A stretch of DNA of 64,000 bases. Source: Trichomonas vaginalis G3 (Eukaryota > Parabasalia > Trichomonadida > Trichomonadidae). The notes beneath the pieces are model-generated. The model was not told the DNA's origin. It did no database searches and saw only the letters and a list, made by a program, of their open reading frames with translations. Positions 34,234 through 43,280 of this stretch are shown here, one piece after another; position 1 is the first letter of the stretch; each line of letters starts with the position of its first letter. The translations under genes were made by a program, and so were the position numbers. Location of the stretch: contig NC_067205.1 in NCBI RefSeq assembly GCF_026262505.1, forward strand, positions 23,531,585 through 23,595,584, written 5' to 3'.

Positions 34234-35657
34234 ACTGTACCAACAGTTGAAATACCACCCATAAAGTCTTCTGAGTCAGCAAATGGAATGCCAAGCCAAA
34301 AGTTTGAACGGTCTCCATTTGTATATTGAGTTTTTGACCTCCTGTATGATCCATACTTTCACATATGGCATAATAGAACTTTGCATTTCAGGGTTAATGG
34401 TTGTTGTGAAGTTGTGTTGTTAAAGTTCATAGCATCTAATGTCAAGTTGTATGACCTCATATCCTCAACTGTAGAATATTCTTCTCTTGGATAATATTTG
34501 CCATCTATGTTTATATGATATTTAATACCAGGTTGTAGAAACAAGAATAGTCATTTATAGTTCGTCTGAAAAGAACAAACATAGTATCTGCATTTTCATT
34601 GCAGTTGTTAAAGCAATATCTGTTCTTGCACCTGCGGCTCCTGATTTTGATTTCCAACTTCACCTGCAAAGTCTTTGACAGATATTTGGTGTATAGGGAA
34701 CATAAGTGGAACTGCAATATATTTGGCAGCTAAAGCATTTGAAATATCTGGGTCCAACATATAGACTGCAAGTCTGCTTTCTATTCTCTTGCATTCAAAT
34801 TTTTCGCATGTGAACTTAACTGGGTCCCAAGCAGTTCCAGCAGCATTGAAATAATAGTTTACTTCAGTGTTGAGGTTTGAGAAACCAAAGTCTAAGTCAA
34901 CTTTGTCTTTGCAAAAGTCGGCGAATGACGTTTGATTTGTTCCCTTTACGTCTGTAATAGTGAATGGGTCTTGTGTTGGTGCAATGACTAAGTTATTTTT
35001 GCTTGGAGTAAGTTCGATAGAAATTTTTCCTGCCCAGTTTGGCAAGTATCTTAAAAACCTGAAGATGAGGAAAGATGACAAAGGAACTCTAAGTTTCAAT
35101 TTTACTTTGGTTACTGCTGCTGCAGTTTGTCCAGAAAGGTTAACATAAACTCCTGGAACGTTAGGGTCAAGTCTTCTTATTTTCTCAATAGTTGCATACT
35201 GGTCTGTTTGTTCTCTAGCTTGTGGTTGTACTGAGTTTCTCAAAGCGAACCATTCATAGTTTGCCCATGTTACTGTTTGAACTAAGTCAGAGTTAGAATA
35301 TATCTTATATCCCATGAAAACTTCTGGAGCATATTGGTATCCGACATAGAAAATTCCATTGCAACCTTTCTTGTCAGACAACTTGGCAGAAGGTTTTATT
35401 TCAATGTCTTGTTCCACGTATAAGAAAGAGTTGTCAATAGAAATAATATGAAACCTGTCGCAAGCAATATCTACTGTTGTTGAAGAACCTTCTCCAAACT
35501 CACCTACGTTTCCATAAGAAACAGCAGTTGTATATTCGTAAGTTCCAGGAACTATTTCTGACCTTCTAATGGCATTGTCGCATTCGTTATACCATTCGGA
35601 AACATTTCCATTCATGGCATCCAAAACTGTTGGCGTTATATTCTGAGCGGCGTACAT
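34060..35657 (-). pseudogene. Maverick major capsid protein (double jelly-roll type), broken
   Basis: The gene starts at 35657 (MYAAQNITPTVLDAMNGNVS). Strong strand segments include VDIACDRFHIISIDNSFLYV, VTKVKLKLRVPLSSFLIF, then RYLPNWAGKISIELTPSKNN, a block reminiscent of the loop and strand region in double jelly-roll capsid proteins. Later parts contain YHINIDGKYYPREEYSTVED and FWLGIPFADSEDFMGGIST. It would form the hexameric shell. The gene is broken in about three places. The assignment rests on strand pattern, size and position in a block with fibre-like and core-like genes. Confidence 0.6.
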
Positions 35658-35689
35658 TTCATATGTGTAAAAATATAGAATAGTTGGAT

Positions 35690-36490
35690 TTATATGTCAT
35701 AATAGAACCCACTCGGACCATGCTTTACTTTCTTCCTGACTGAGTGTTTAACTCTTCTTTTTCCTTCATTGCCACTACTTTCACTAGATGAAGTTACTTC
35801 TTCACTACTTTCTCCAACTCTTCTTCTTTGGTGTCGCTTTGGTAACTTGCCCTCTGCTTCAAGTTGTTGCATCTTTGCCTCATGTTCATCTAGTATTTTG
35901 CAAATTTCCCATGTCCTTTTTGCCTTTGGGCTCTGGTCGCCCATCTCAGGTAACCTATATCCTAGAAAGAGTTTGTCATAGTTTGTATTTGAGTCTTCGC
36001 TTATTGTTTGCATGACTCTTTCCTGAGTTTCCGGTTCAAGCTCTTCAAACAGTGCCTGTCCATATGGAATATGCTCGTTTCCAAATATATGTTTTTGTAG
36101 CCATTCTGGTTTTCTTTCCATGTAACCAATAATATCTTTTGTGAATGGGAAAGCTTTTACCCAATGTTTCAGTCTTGCGTCATTTATTTCTGTAGTTGGT
36201 TTTATTTTGTCAAGGAACATGTTTTTCAATACTAACATTTCATTTGGTACTGTCCATTTGAGTTTTCTTAAATATTCATCCCTTCTCAGTTCATCGCCTG
36301 CAAAGTAAGTTTTTATGACATTTTGTAAACTTTCGTTTGCAAGGTCATGTACAATAGGTTCTCTTCCTTCTCTGTCCCTAACTCTCTTTCTAAACTCTTC
36401 ACCAAATATACCATCTTTATGGTTCTGTGTAGTTCTTTGAGATAAATGTTCTAGAACGTCAGGTGTTATATTTCCATCAGCCATGTTCAT
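35690..36490 (-). CDS. Hypothetical basic-tailed protein, 266 aa
   Basis: Start at the ATG at 36490 (MNMADGNITPDVLEHLSQRT), one base after the stop of the upstream gene. The frame is also open a little further upstream without another ATG. The body is helical and charged (LKHWVKAFPFTKDIIGYMER, HIPYGQALFEELEPETQERV), with serine-rich and very basic segments near the end (SSSESSGNEGKRRVKH, VRKKVKHG). The last part suggests DNA or core binding in the virion; this is inference. The family is unknown. Confidence 0.55.
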   Translation of the reverse strand: MNMADGNITPDVLEHLSQRTTQNHKDGIFGEEFRKRVRDREGREPIVHDLANESLQNVIKTYFAGDELRRDEYLRKLKWTVPNEMLVLKNMFLDKIKPTTEINDARLKHWVKAFPFTKDIIGYMERKPEWLQKHIFGNEHIPYGQALFEELEPETQERVMQTISEDSNTNYDKLFLGYRLPEMGDQSPKAKRTWEICKILDEHEAKMQQLEAEGKLPKRHQRRRVGESSEEVTSSSESSGNEGKRRVKHSVRKKVKHGPSGFYYDI

Positions 36491-36491
36491 T

Positions 36492-38462
36492 TCATACTGG
36501 TTCCAAAATATCTGCATCTTTCATATCTTTCAATGGCATTAAAGCCGCGCTTAAAATACCAGCTATATCTTGTTCACCATTGACTTCCATTGCGTCTACA
36601 ACTTCTTGGAATTGTGGTTGTAAGTTTATGAACCACCTATCCGGATTAGCTTTATGACCCCATCTCATTGTAGTTCCATAGTCTGCAGAAACAAAAGTAG
36701 GTTTGTTTCCATATTGGTTAGGTTCTGAATGAACTTTAAACAATGTTTCATTTCTATATGTTTTGTTGAAATTTAACCTTTTATTTTCACCGAGTTCAGC
36801 CAAAGATTGAACGTTATATGGTCGTAAGTAAAAAGGGTTGTTGTATTTGTGTACATTTTCTTTCAGTACTTCCATTCTTTGCTGAATATTTTCATCTGGT
36901 GTTGGAGTCTTTTGTATGTCGGCAAACATTTTTCGATATTCTTCTACTATGTCAGCCGAATTTTTCTTAGACTCTTGGAAAGATTCCATATTCACCTCAT
37001 ACTCTTGTTGAGGGTCAAGATTTTTCGGCTGTTCCAAATCTTCATCTAGTTCTGTGAGGTTAGTTTCCAAAGGAGCGACTTGTTCGTTTCCTTCAGGCTC
37101 TTCTAGCTGTTGTTGCTGAACTATTTCTTCCATGTCTGGTTGTATCTGAACTTCTTCCTGTGGAGTTTCTTGTACCTCATCTGCTGGCATTTCATATATT
37201 CCGAGACCGTTTTCAACAATTTCCCTATCTAAGTCATCCGGACTCATAAACCTTTCTTCTTTCGTTCCGTCTCTATTTTTTACGCGTTTCATGAAGAGAG
37301 TTGTATTGTCATTTAGCTCTGACACCAAATATCTCGGAGTAAATTCGTTCATGTCATTTGGATGATATGCTATTAAATCATATCCCTTAGTGAGCTTGTA
37401 TTTTCCAGGTTTGAGATTATATCCTTTATGGTGCTGAGCCATAAAGCTAAATAGGTTCGGGTCAGTATTTCCATCCTTGAACTTTCTAATAGCTTCTTTA
37501 TATCTGTCACTAAAGTCAAGAGTATCTGGGTAACCATAATCTTCCTTAAGCATTTTTAAGAATTCTTGGTTTCCTTTTTCTCTACTTCTTTTATGTCTTT
37601 GCTCTGTTTGTGGTTGTTGTGCTGGTTGTGGAGGTGGTTGTTGTGCTGGTTGTTGTTGTTGTGCAGGGTTTTGAACTGTTGGTTGTTGTGCTGGTTGTGG
37701 AGGTGGTTGTTGTGGAGGGTTTTGAACTGTTGGTTGTTGTGCTGGATTTTGAACTGTTGGTTGTTGTGTTGGTTTTGGTGCATGCCTGTGTCTGTGTCCA
37801 TGTGACCATGTAAATGTTCTAGGTAGTCCTGGTGCAAATGCTTCTCTTGGAGGGTTTGGTGGTATATAAGTTCCACCAGCTGGCACATATGTTCCATCTG
37901 CAGCGTAATGTCCTACCTGACTTTTCGTTCTTAAGAAAGCATTTACTAGGTCTGTTTTGGTCTGTTGTAACTCTTTTTCTTGACTTTCCACAACAGTTGC
38001 TCTAACGGCGTCATAGGCACTTTGAACTGCCTGTCTCGTTGCTGCATCTGTTATTTTCGTCATATTTTGTGCTACTTCTCTTAACTCTTTGTCGAAACCT
38101 TCAGACTTCAGTTTCTTTCCAGATGAGAAGTCGTTCACTAGTTTCACCTTACTATGAAGAGCTTCGAAGGCGTTCTTAAAGTCAGCATTCATTAAAGCTT
38201 CATTTGAACTGTCTTCATCCGCTTGTATTTTTGTCCTTATTGACCCTATAAGTTGGGCTGCTTTAGCGTCGGCTTGGGCATCTAACCAGTCATTGTTAGC
38301 TTTTATATATTCTGCGCTTTTCATTGCCTTTTGCATGGCTGCGTCGTTATTTTTACTTTCTTGTGCTAAGTTTTCATACTGTACGGTTTGGTTTTGCAAC
38401 TGTAAAAGTTTTTCTGCCTTTACATTTGCTTCAACTTCTTTTTTATACTCATCGCTTTCCAT
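36492..38462 (-). CDS. Large coiled-coil protein with PQ-rich repeat region, about 656 aa
   Basis: The first ATG is at 38462 (MESDEYKKEVEANVKAEKLL). The frame is open to 38534, where it would begin with TTG. Residues 1-170 are a long helical coiled-coil region. A central low-complexity part repeats AQQPTVQNP and QQPPPQPAQQP units. A compact domain follows (LKPGKYKLTKGYDLIAYHPN), then an acidic linker, then a final domain (FYLRPYNVQSLAELGENKRL, FVSADYGTTMRWGHK). Size and layout suggest a structural virion scaffold, but no family is recognised. The PQ repeats are encoded by TGGTTGTTGTGC-type repeats prone to slippage. Confidence 0.6.
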   Translation of the reverse strand: MESDEYKKEVEANVKAEKLLQLQNQTVQYENLAQESKNNDAAMQKAMKSAEYIKANNDWLDAQADAKAAQLIGSIRTKIQADEDSSNEALMNADFKNAFEALHSKVKLVNDFSSGKKLKSEGFDKELREVAQNMTKITDAATRQAVQSAYDAVRATVVESQEKELQQTKTDLVNAFLRTKSQVGHYAADGTYVPAGGTYIPPNPPREAFAPGLPRTFTWSHGHRHRHAPKPTQQPTVQNPAQQPTVQNPPQQPPPQPAQQPTVQNPAQQQQPAQQPPPQPAQQPQTEQRHKRSREKGNQEFLKMLKEDYGYPDTLDFSDRYKEAIRKFKDGNTDPNLFSFMAQHHKGYNLKPGKYKLTKGYDLIAYHPNDMNEFTPRYLVSELNDNTTLFMKRVKNRDGTKEERFMSPDDLDREIVENGLGIYEMPADEVQETPQEEVQIQPDMEEIVQQQQLEEPEGNEQVAPLETNLTELDEDLEQPKNLDPQQEYEVNMESFQESKKNSADIVEEYRKMFADIQKTPTPDENIQQRMEVLKENVHKYNNPFYLRPYNVQSLAELGENKRLNFNKTYRNETLFKVHSEPNQYGNKPTFVSADYGTTMRWGHKANPDRWFINLQPQFQEVVDAMEVNGEQDIAGILSAALMPLKDMKDADILEPV

Positions 38463-38530
38463 ATATGTCTTCAGGGCTTTTTGTTTTATCTCTTCATCTT
38501 TCAGTACTTTATATTGAGTAGTATGGTTTT

Positions 38531-38779
38531 TCAAATTATGACATCTTGTTCCATTTTTGCTACTTCTGCTGCTTTTTCTGACACTTTTTTCGCATATTCC
38601 TCTGTACTTAGTTCTTTCAGTTGTTCTTCTTTCTTCTTTTTCTCTACGTTTAACTCATTGAGTTTCTTTGTGTGTCTGTCATATTCTAGTTTCTTTTCGT
38701 TTTCACTTATTTGCTTCTGTATGTCTATGTTTGACTTTTTGACATCTGTTATTTGATTTTTGAGTGAACTCAAATTCAT
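38531..38779 (-). CDS. Small coiled-coil protein, 82 aa
   Basis: It starts MNLSSLKNQITDVKKSNIDI. Nearly the whole length is heptad-like charged helix (NEKKLEYDRHTKKLNELNVE, KAAEVAKMEQDVII). Its ATG overlaps the stop of the 38776 gene as ATGA, an arrangement suited to termination-reinitiation. The next gene follows without a gap. Confidence 0.5.
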   Translation of the reverse strand: MNLSSLKNQITDVKKSNIDIQKQISENEKKLEYDRHTKKLNELNVEKKKKEEQLKELSTEEYAKKVSEKAAEVAKMEQDVII

Positions 38780-39036
38780 TTGACTTTGAGGTTATAGGCT
38801 GTTCCGTCTGCAGCTCCACCATAGCCTGCCATTTTCGCTAAAAGTGCCGCTCTTAAACCTCCACTCTGTGCACCAATGACTCGGTTTAAAAGCATAGGAT
38901 TGCTTGACATTTGTTGCAACATAGTGGGGTCATTCAGCATTTGTTGTTGCAACTGTTGTTGTGGTGTTAGTCTTACTATTGGATGTTTCAATGCTCCCTT
39001 CCTCTTACGTATATTCTTACGTAGCTTACGTGGCAT
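38776..39036 (-). CDS. Small basic protein, 86 aa, core-protein-like
   Basis: It starts MPRKLRKNIRKRKGALKHPI, a highly basic N-terminus, followed by glutamine/methionine-rich sequence (PQQQLQQQMLNDPTMLQQM) and a glycine/alanine end (GGLRAALLAKMAGYGGAADG). It resembles adenovirus-type core or mu peptides in charge and size, which would neutralise packaged DNA; this is by analogy. It is the first gene of the minus-strand structural block, and the 39-39.5 kb region upstream would contain its promoter. Confidence 0.55.
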   Translation of the reverse strand: MPRKLRKNIRKRKGALKHPIVRLTPQQQLQQQMLNDPTMLQQMSSNPMLLNRVIGAQSGGLRAALLAKMAGYGGAADGTAYNLKVK

Positions 39037-39507
39037 TTTAAGTGAAGTTAAAAAGCGGCTTTTGACAGATGTTTATATGACACTTTTTGTTCAGCACAAA
39101 AAACTACTCGGTCAAAGTGTTGTCAGTTTTGTAAAATAACCGTCCTATCTCATTCTATAAGGGAAAAGGCTTCTCAAAGTATACTTCCTTGGAACGCCTG
39201 TAACTTTTCCTGTAGCGACGATAGACCCTTACTTGTCCGGACAAAGTTATACCATTTTGAGTGCTCTACAAAAAAGTCAACGGCGACGACTCTCAAAAAC
39301 CGTTGTGTAAAAAGTTTTTACCGTTGGACAAAAAAGTATATATAGAAAACAAAAAACGTTTATAGTTCATTCAATATTTGAGATGGAACGGTTTGCCAAC
39401 GGAGACTTTTCAATAAAATAAAAAAATAGAGGGGGTTACCGTTGACAAAAACGGTTTATTTCAAACTTTTCTATGAGTAGTCCGAAAAAAACAGTTCATT
39501 TTTCATA
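39037..39507. promoter_or_regulatory. 470-bp divergent control region with a cluster of AACGG sites
   Basis: This is the longest gene-free stretch in the right half of element 2, between divergent genes. It contains seven copies of AACGG or its complement at 39279, 39300, 39321, 39387, 39398, 39439 and 39450. AACGG is the core of the classic Myb site. AT-rich boxes (AAAGTATATATAGAAAAC) lie between. The cluster is close to the 39508 start. A regulatory role is inferred. Confidence 0.5.
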
Positions 39508-40701
39508 ATGGAAGGAAGAAAAAGTGTCGCAAACAATTCGTCGACTACCTCTGCAGTTAAAGTTCCTACAACTTATGTCTCACCATTCTCAAAACCCTTA
39601 CGACCTCCTATAATACCAAAGCAACCTCCTCATACAATTCAAGACAAATTGTCCAACAATATGCATTTGCACAAAGAAACAGCTCAGCCAACAGGTCAGG
39701 CAACAACAACTATCGGAACAGAAGCATTTTCAGAAGAAGTTCATACCAATCAGACTCCAATCGAACATACAGAAACACAACCACCCGAAAATACAGAAAC
39801 ACATCCAATCGAACATACAGAAACACATTCTGCAATGACCACTAGGTCGCAAACACGATATCTCGCCTTTAGCAAACAATTTAAGTCTCAAATTCAAGAC
39901 ACACAAGATAGCGACACTCCTCTTTCAGAGAAAGTTCGTAGAAAATACGCAAAGCAAAGGTTAGAATTGTTAGATAAGTTAAATGAACAGTGGGGTTCAG
40001 AAGACAATCGAGATTATAACGAGATGTTTCAAGCTGTCATGGATGCCATTCAGCCTCTTGAAAACGAAATCAAAGACCCTGGCGTACTTGTTGACATGTT
40101 TGCTTCATATTTACCCGTTACTGCCAATCTCATAGCGTTGCAAGCTATTGACCAGTTCATTCACTTGTTTCCAAAGAACTTGCAGAAGCATTTACAAGAA
40201 GTTAAAATTGCTGAATTTGTCCGTTTATATCCAAATTCATACAATTATTTGGAAGAATTGAATGAACATGGTGAAAGGTCATTCTATTTATATTTCTACA
40301 CAAAAGACAACCAGTCAAAACGACTATACTGCATTGAACCTATGCCTCAATTCTTAGACAATTTCCACGTTATAACAACTGTTGCTTTAGATATTCCTGC
40401 CAGAGTTCCATATGGAGGAACAGTAACTATCTCAAGCTTTCCCAGGGGCTATAAAGGAAAGCCTCTCACAATTGCAAAATTCACACACAGCAGTTGCCAA
40501 TTTGTTCAAGATGTCGAGTTCCATTTCCTCAACAATATGACTTTCATCATAGAGACTCCTCAAGAAGGTATATACAAAGTTTTCATCGCAGGATTTGTTG
40601 CTCCCAATGGCGAAGAAGAAGAAGTCGAAGAAATCCTCACCTCAGAGAGCGAAGAAGAAGAAAATATCCAAGACATTCAAGATTCAGAATATACCGAATA
40701 A
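39508..40701 (+). CDS. Hypothetical protein with repeat-bearing N-terminus and acidic tail, 397 aa
   Basis: It starts MEGRKSVANNSSTTSAVKVP. Residues about 80-110 hold repeats of HTETQPPE/HTETHPIE type. The middle is helical (VRRKYAKQRLELLDKLNEQW, then LVDMFASYLPVTANLIALQA). Residues 260-370 are beta-rich (FYLYFYTKDNQSKRLYCIEP, YGGTVTISSFPRGYKG). The end is strongly acidic (EEEEVEEILTSESEEEEN). The family is unknown. It is the last gene before the right end of element 2, and its control region has the AACGG cluster. Confidence 0.65.
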   Translation: MEGRKSVANNSSTTSAVKVPTTYVSPFSKPLRPPIIPKQPPHTIQDKLSNNMHLHKETAQPTGQATTTIGTEAFSEEVHTNQTPIEHTETQPPENTETHPIEHTETHSAMTTRSQTRYLAFSKQFKSQIQDTQDSDTPLSEKVRRKYAKQRLELLDKLNEQWGSEDNRDYNEMFQAVMDAIQPLENEIKDPGVLVDMFASYLPVTANLIALQAIDQFIHLFPKNLQKHLQEVKIAEFVRLYPNSYNYLEELNEHGERSFYLYFYTKDNQSKRLYCIEPMPQFLDNFHVITTVALDIPARVPYGGTVTISSFPRGYKGKPLTIAKFTHSSCQFVQDVEFHFLNNMTFIIETPQEGIYKVFIAGFVAPNGEEEEVEEILTSESEEEENIQDIQDSEYTE

Positions 40702-40727
40702 AAACTGCATTTTATACTAACATCTTA

Positions 40728-40764
40728 GGGGCTAGAGGGCGCAACGCGCCTGGAAGCCCCACTT

Positions 40765-40818
<54 letters not shown>
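40728..40818 (-). repeat. Right terminal inverted repeat: 33-nt hairpin plus T tract
   Basis: The hairpin at 40728-40760 has outer stem GGGGCT/AGCCCC, internal loop AGAG/TGGA, inner stem GGCGC/GCGCC and loop AAC. CTTCCC and a T51 tract follow. It is the reverse complement of the left terminus, apart from the loop and one inner base pair, where A-T on the left is G-C here. Confidence 0.88.

Positions 40819-40822
<4 letters not shown>
40817..40822. other. Probable right target-site duplication of element 2 (TTAGAA)
   Basis: Matches the TTAGAA at 15949-15954. The T tract makes the exact edge uncertain by a base or two. Confidence 0.6.
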
Positions 40823-41312
40823 ATCAATGCAAACATGAATATAATGCTTTAATTATCTTTTTTAATTTTGGAAAGATTTCTTCGCAAAAATTAACTAAAT
40901 TTTAGAGAATTTTACTATATGATAGATAAACAAACAGGATATTTAAAAAAAATAATGGACTAATTCTACGAGTCTTCAAATAAAAAAAAATCTGAATTGA
41001 AATTTCATCTCTTAACCGCTAATACTCACAAAAAATCAACTCTCAAAATTAAATTATTGATGAATGTATCTCCATATAATTAGTTAAAAGCATACAAAAC
41101 GATTAGATTTTTTCATCTCAATTTCGATTTTTCTATATGTTTTTGAATCTGATAAATTAACATAACATGATTAATAATAGCTGTTAAGCATGTTTCTGAA
41201 CTTTTATCTTTTTCCTATCAAAAGGAATCTTATTGAATTATTTCAATATCATACTTTTTAATACACAATTTTTGAGAAGAAAGATTCAATATGCTAGAAA
41301 TAACCATTTGAA
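40823..41312. other. AT-rich host spacer upstream of the Myb gene
   Basis: About 490 bp of AT-rich DNA without a supported gene. It begins at the element 2 insertion point. Confidence 0.6.
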
Positions 41313-41317
41313 TCATT
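41313..41317 (+). promoter_or_regulatory. Candidate trichomonad initiator (TCATT) of the Myb gene
   Basis: TCATT lies 16 bases before the ATG at 41334. The Trichomonas initiator has the form TCA-pyrimidine-T/A and is normally within about 20 bases of the start codon. The match is short, so it is suggestive only. Confidence 0.4.
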
Positions 41318-41333
41318 ATTTTCCTTGTTAGAA

Positions 41334-41873
41334 ATGTCTCTTGAAGAGAACCACATGACAATGATGCCACAAGCAACCCAGGCAAAGCGTGGAAAGAACA
41401 AATTCACTCTTGCTGAAGATGCTGCTCTTCAAACACTTGTTAAGAAGTACGGAGAATGCGATTGGTCAACAATCTCCAGGATCATCAGAACAAAGAACTC
41501 TCGCCAATGCCATGACAGATGGTTCTATTATCTTACTCCAAAGTTGAATCGTGGACCATTTACAGAAGAGGAGGACAACAAACTTGTTCAACTCGAAAAG
41601 AAATATGGCCAGCATTGGGTCAAGATTGCCAAGCATTTTTCTGGCCGCACTGATACTCAGATAAAGAACAGATGGAACGTTCTCAAGCGCAGGATTGAGA
41701 ACGAAAAGCCTATACCAATACAACAGATTGCACCAATTCAAGAAACAAAGATAGAACAAACACAAAAGACGATTGTTACTCCTCCGGGAGCAATCACCCA
41801 AAGATTATTTGAAAATTTGTTTGAATTTGAAGATTTAGATTCACTTGATGATCCTTTTGCATCTGTGTTCTAA
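41334..41873 (+). CDS. R2R3-type Myb DNA-binding protein (host), 179 aa
   Basis: Start at the ATG at 41334 (MSLEENHMTMMPQATQAKRG). Two Myb repeats are clear: R2 about residues 21-69, with F24, W44 and W63, and a recognition helix RTKNSRQCHDRWFYYL; and R3 about 73-120, with F76, W95 and W114, and a recognition helix GRTDTQIKNRWNVLKRR. The C-terminal 60 residues are glutamine/proline-rich and end in an acidic amphipathic segment (LFENLFEFEDLDSLDDPFAS), a possible activation domain. Trichomonads have very large Myb families that control transcription. It is a host gene, lying 0.5 kb from the right end of element 2. Confidence 0.93.
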   Translation: MSLEENHMTMMPQATQAKRGKNKFTLAEDAALQTLVKKYGECDWSTISRIIRTKNSRQCHDRWFYYLTPKLNRGPFTEEEDNKLVQLEKKYGQHWVKIAKHFSGRTDTQIKNRWNVLKRRIENEKPIPIQQIAPIQETKIEQTQKTIVTPPGAITQRLFENLFEFEDLDSLDDPFASVF

Positions 41874-43280
41874 GTCTAATTTATGTGTTACGTATTTATA
41901 TATCCTTTCAACTCTTTTATTATCTCAAGTTTCTTGATAATAAAGTAATGTTTCTCATGGTCATTGGGAGTATCAATTACAAGATTAGGACCGCATTAGA
42001 GTGATTAATGGTTCTAATTCAAACACAAAGAGTTTTAAGGATTTGCATTTTCACACAAAATCTCTCTTAAAACTCCAAGTGATCATCATGCGTGATCATA
42101 AGCTGATACTTCTGAATTGGACACCACAGCTGATAACATTGAAGTCCAATTTTCTAATATCATCTTTTGACCATACAAATTTGATCCAAAAATCCATCCA
42201 TTGGAAACATAACTTATTATCATGCTATTCTTATAGAGATAATTTAAGAGTAGAAAGGACAATATATTTTATGAATTTAATGAGTGATATTATTATACTT
42301 AGAGTACTTAATTTGAAATACTGAGCTTGATGTTATGAGATTGTTGAGGCTGCATATCGCCAATTCATGATTATATAATTTATGAAAAATATTTATAAGA
42401 ATTTTTTAAAAAATAAAATATATATCATCATTTATCCATGAAATTACAAATATTTGCCATAGAATAATTCTTGAATTTTAATCTTTTCTTCGATACGAAA
42501 ACAATGAATCACGAATGTAGACTTATTTTTCTCAAATTATAAAGGGTTGAATTATATTTTGAATATGCAACATAGAGGCTTACAAAGATTTCGGAGAATT
42601 CAATCAAGAGTAATATTGAAAGGGTCATTTATTCAGAAAGGTCGGATATTTCGAAAAATATTGCATGATTAAAAGAGCTAAAAAGATGGAATTCATCTTA
42701 CAACTTTGGGTTATGATGAATCTTGTACTTTGCTTCAATGAATGGTTTGTGGTGTTATAGACCGAAAATAGATTTTTTCGGTTTTCTCTTCAAATAATTG
42801 AAAGAATGATACTATTATAGGTTTATTATATTATATAGCATATAATCATGCTATAGCCGAAAATTATAAGTTTTGAGAAGATTGAATATAACACAATTAA
42901 ATTTGAAAGTAAGTTAAATTGCTTGTTGTTTTTAATATGTATTTAATGAGAAATCCAATATTGCAAAATTCAAATTGAATGATTGAAAGAACAGAAAAAG
43001 TCGTTCTTTTCAATTTCGAATATGTTTCATTGTATTTATAATTATATGGCAAATAAGATATTTAAACTTGATTTTTGAAGGAAAATTCACAAAATTGAAT
43101 AAATTCAAATAATTTTTATTCAAAAATAAACTAGTTATTTGAGTTTAATACTAATTATCTATTCAAACTACAAAGTTTGTAATTTAAAATATTTTGTGAG
43201 ATCAGATTGAATTAATTCAAGGTTCTTTTCAATTAATATTAATGACCATATTACGCATTTTCGAACATTCTAAACCAAAT
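41874..43280. other. AT-rich host spacer between Myb gene and satellite
   Basis: About 1.4 kb, strongly AT-rich. A 107-codon frame at 42001-42324 has low-complexity composition and no recognisable motif, so I do not call it. I see no RNA gene here. Confidence 0.55.

Larger units (their letters stand above)
15953..40818. mobile_element. Maverick/Polinton element 2, nearly complete, about 24.9 kb
   Basis: It is bounded by an A tract (15953-15975) and a T tract (40768-40818), each followed inward by the same 33-nt hairpin in inverted orientation, with TTAGAA on both outer sides. Inside are retrovirus-like integrase, protein-primed-type PolB, SF3 helicase, packaging ATPase and capsid genes, which define the family. 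It also carries a Dam-like methyltransferase, a phage-like fibre, KilA-N genes and many small virion-like genes. Gene spacing is a few bases. Most large frames are open, so it looks young, yet several genes (packaging ATPase, capsid and some small ones) are broken; I estimate five to seven breaks in all. I did not find a recognisable adenain/Ulp1-like protease. A repeat-rich island lies at 26.1-28.98 kb around the KilA-N genes. Confidence 0.93.

Noticed and set aside
37566-37897. Tryptophan/leucine- or threonine-rich proteins in other frames
   Set aside because: They are shadows of the proline/glutamine repeat in the large minus-strand gene.
40494-40820. Arginine-rich protein ending in polyphenylalanine
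   Set aside because: It is an out-of-frame shadow of the acidic tail of the 39508 gene that runs through the terminal repeat and T tract.
42001-42324. 107-codon gene after the Myb gene
   Set aside because: Composition is like AT-rich spacer and no recognisable domain or leader is present.
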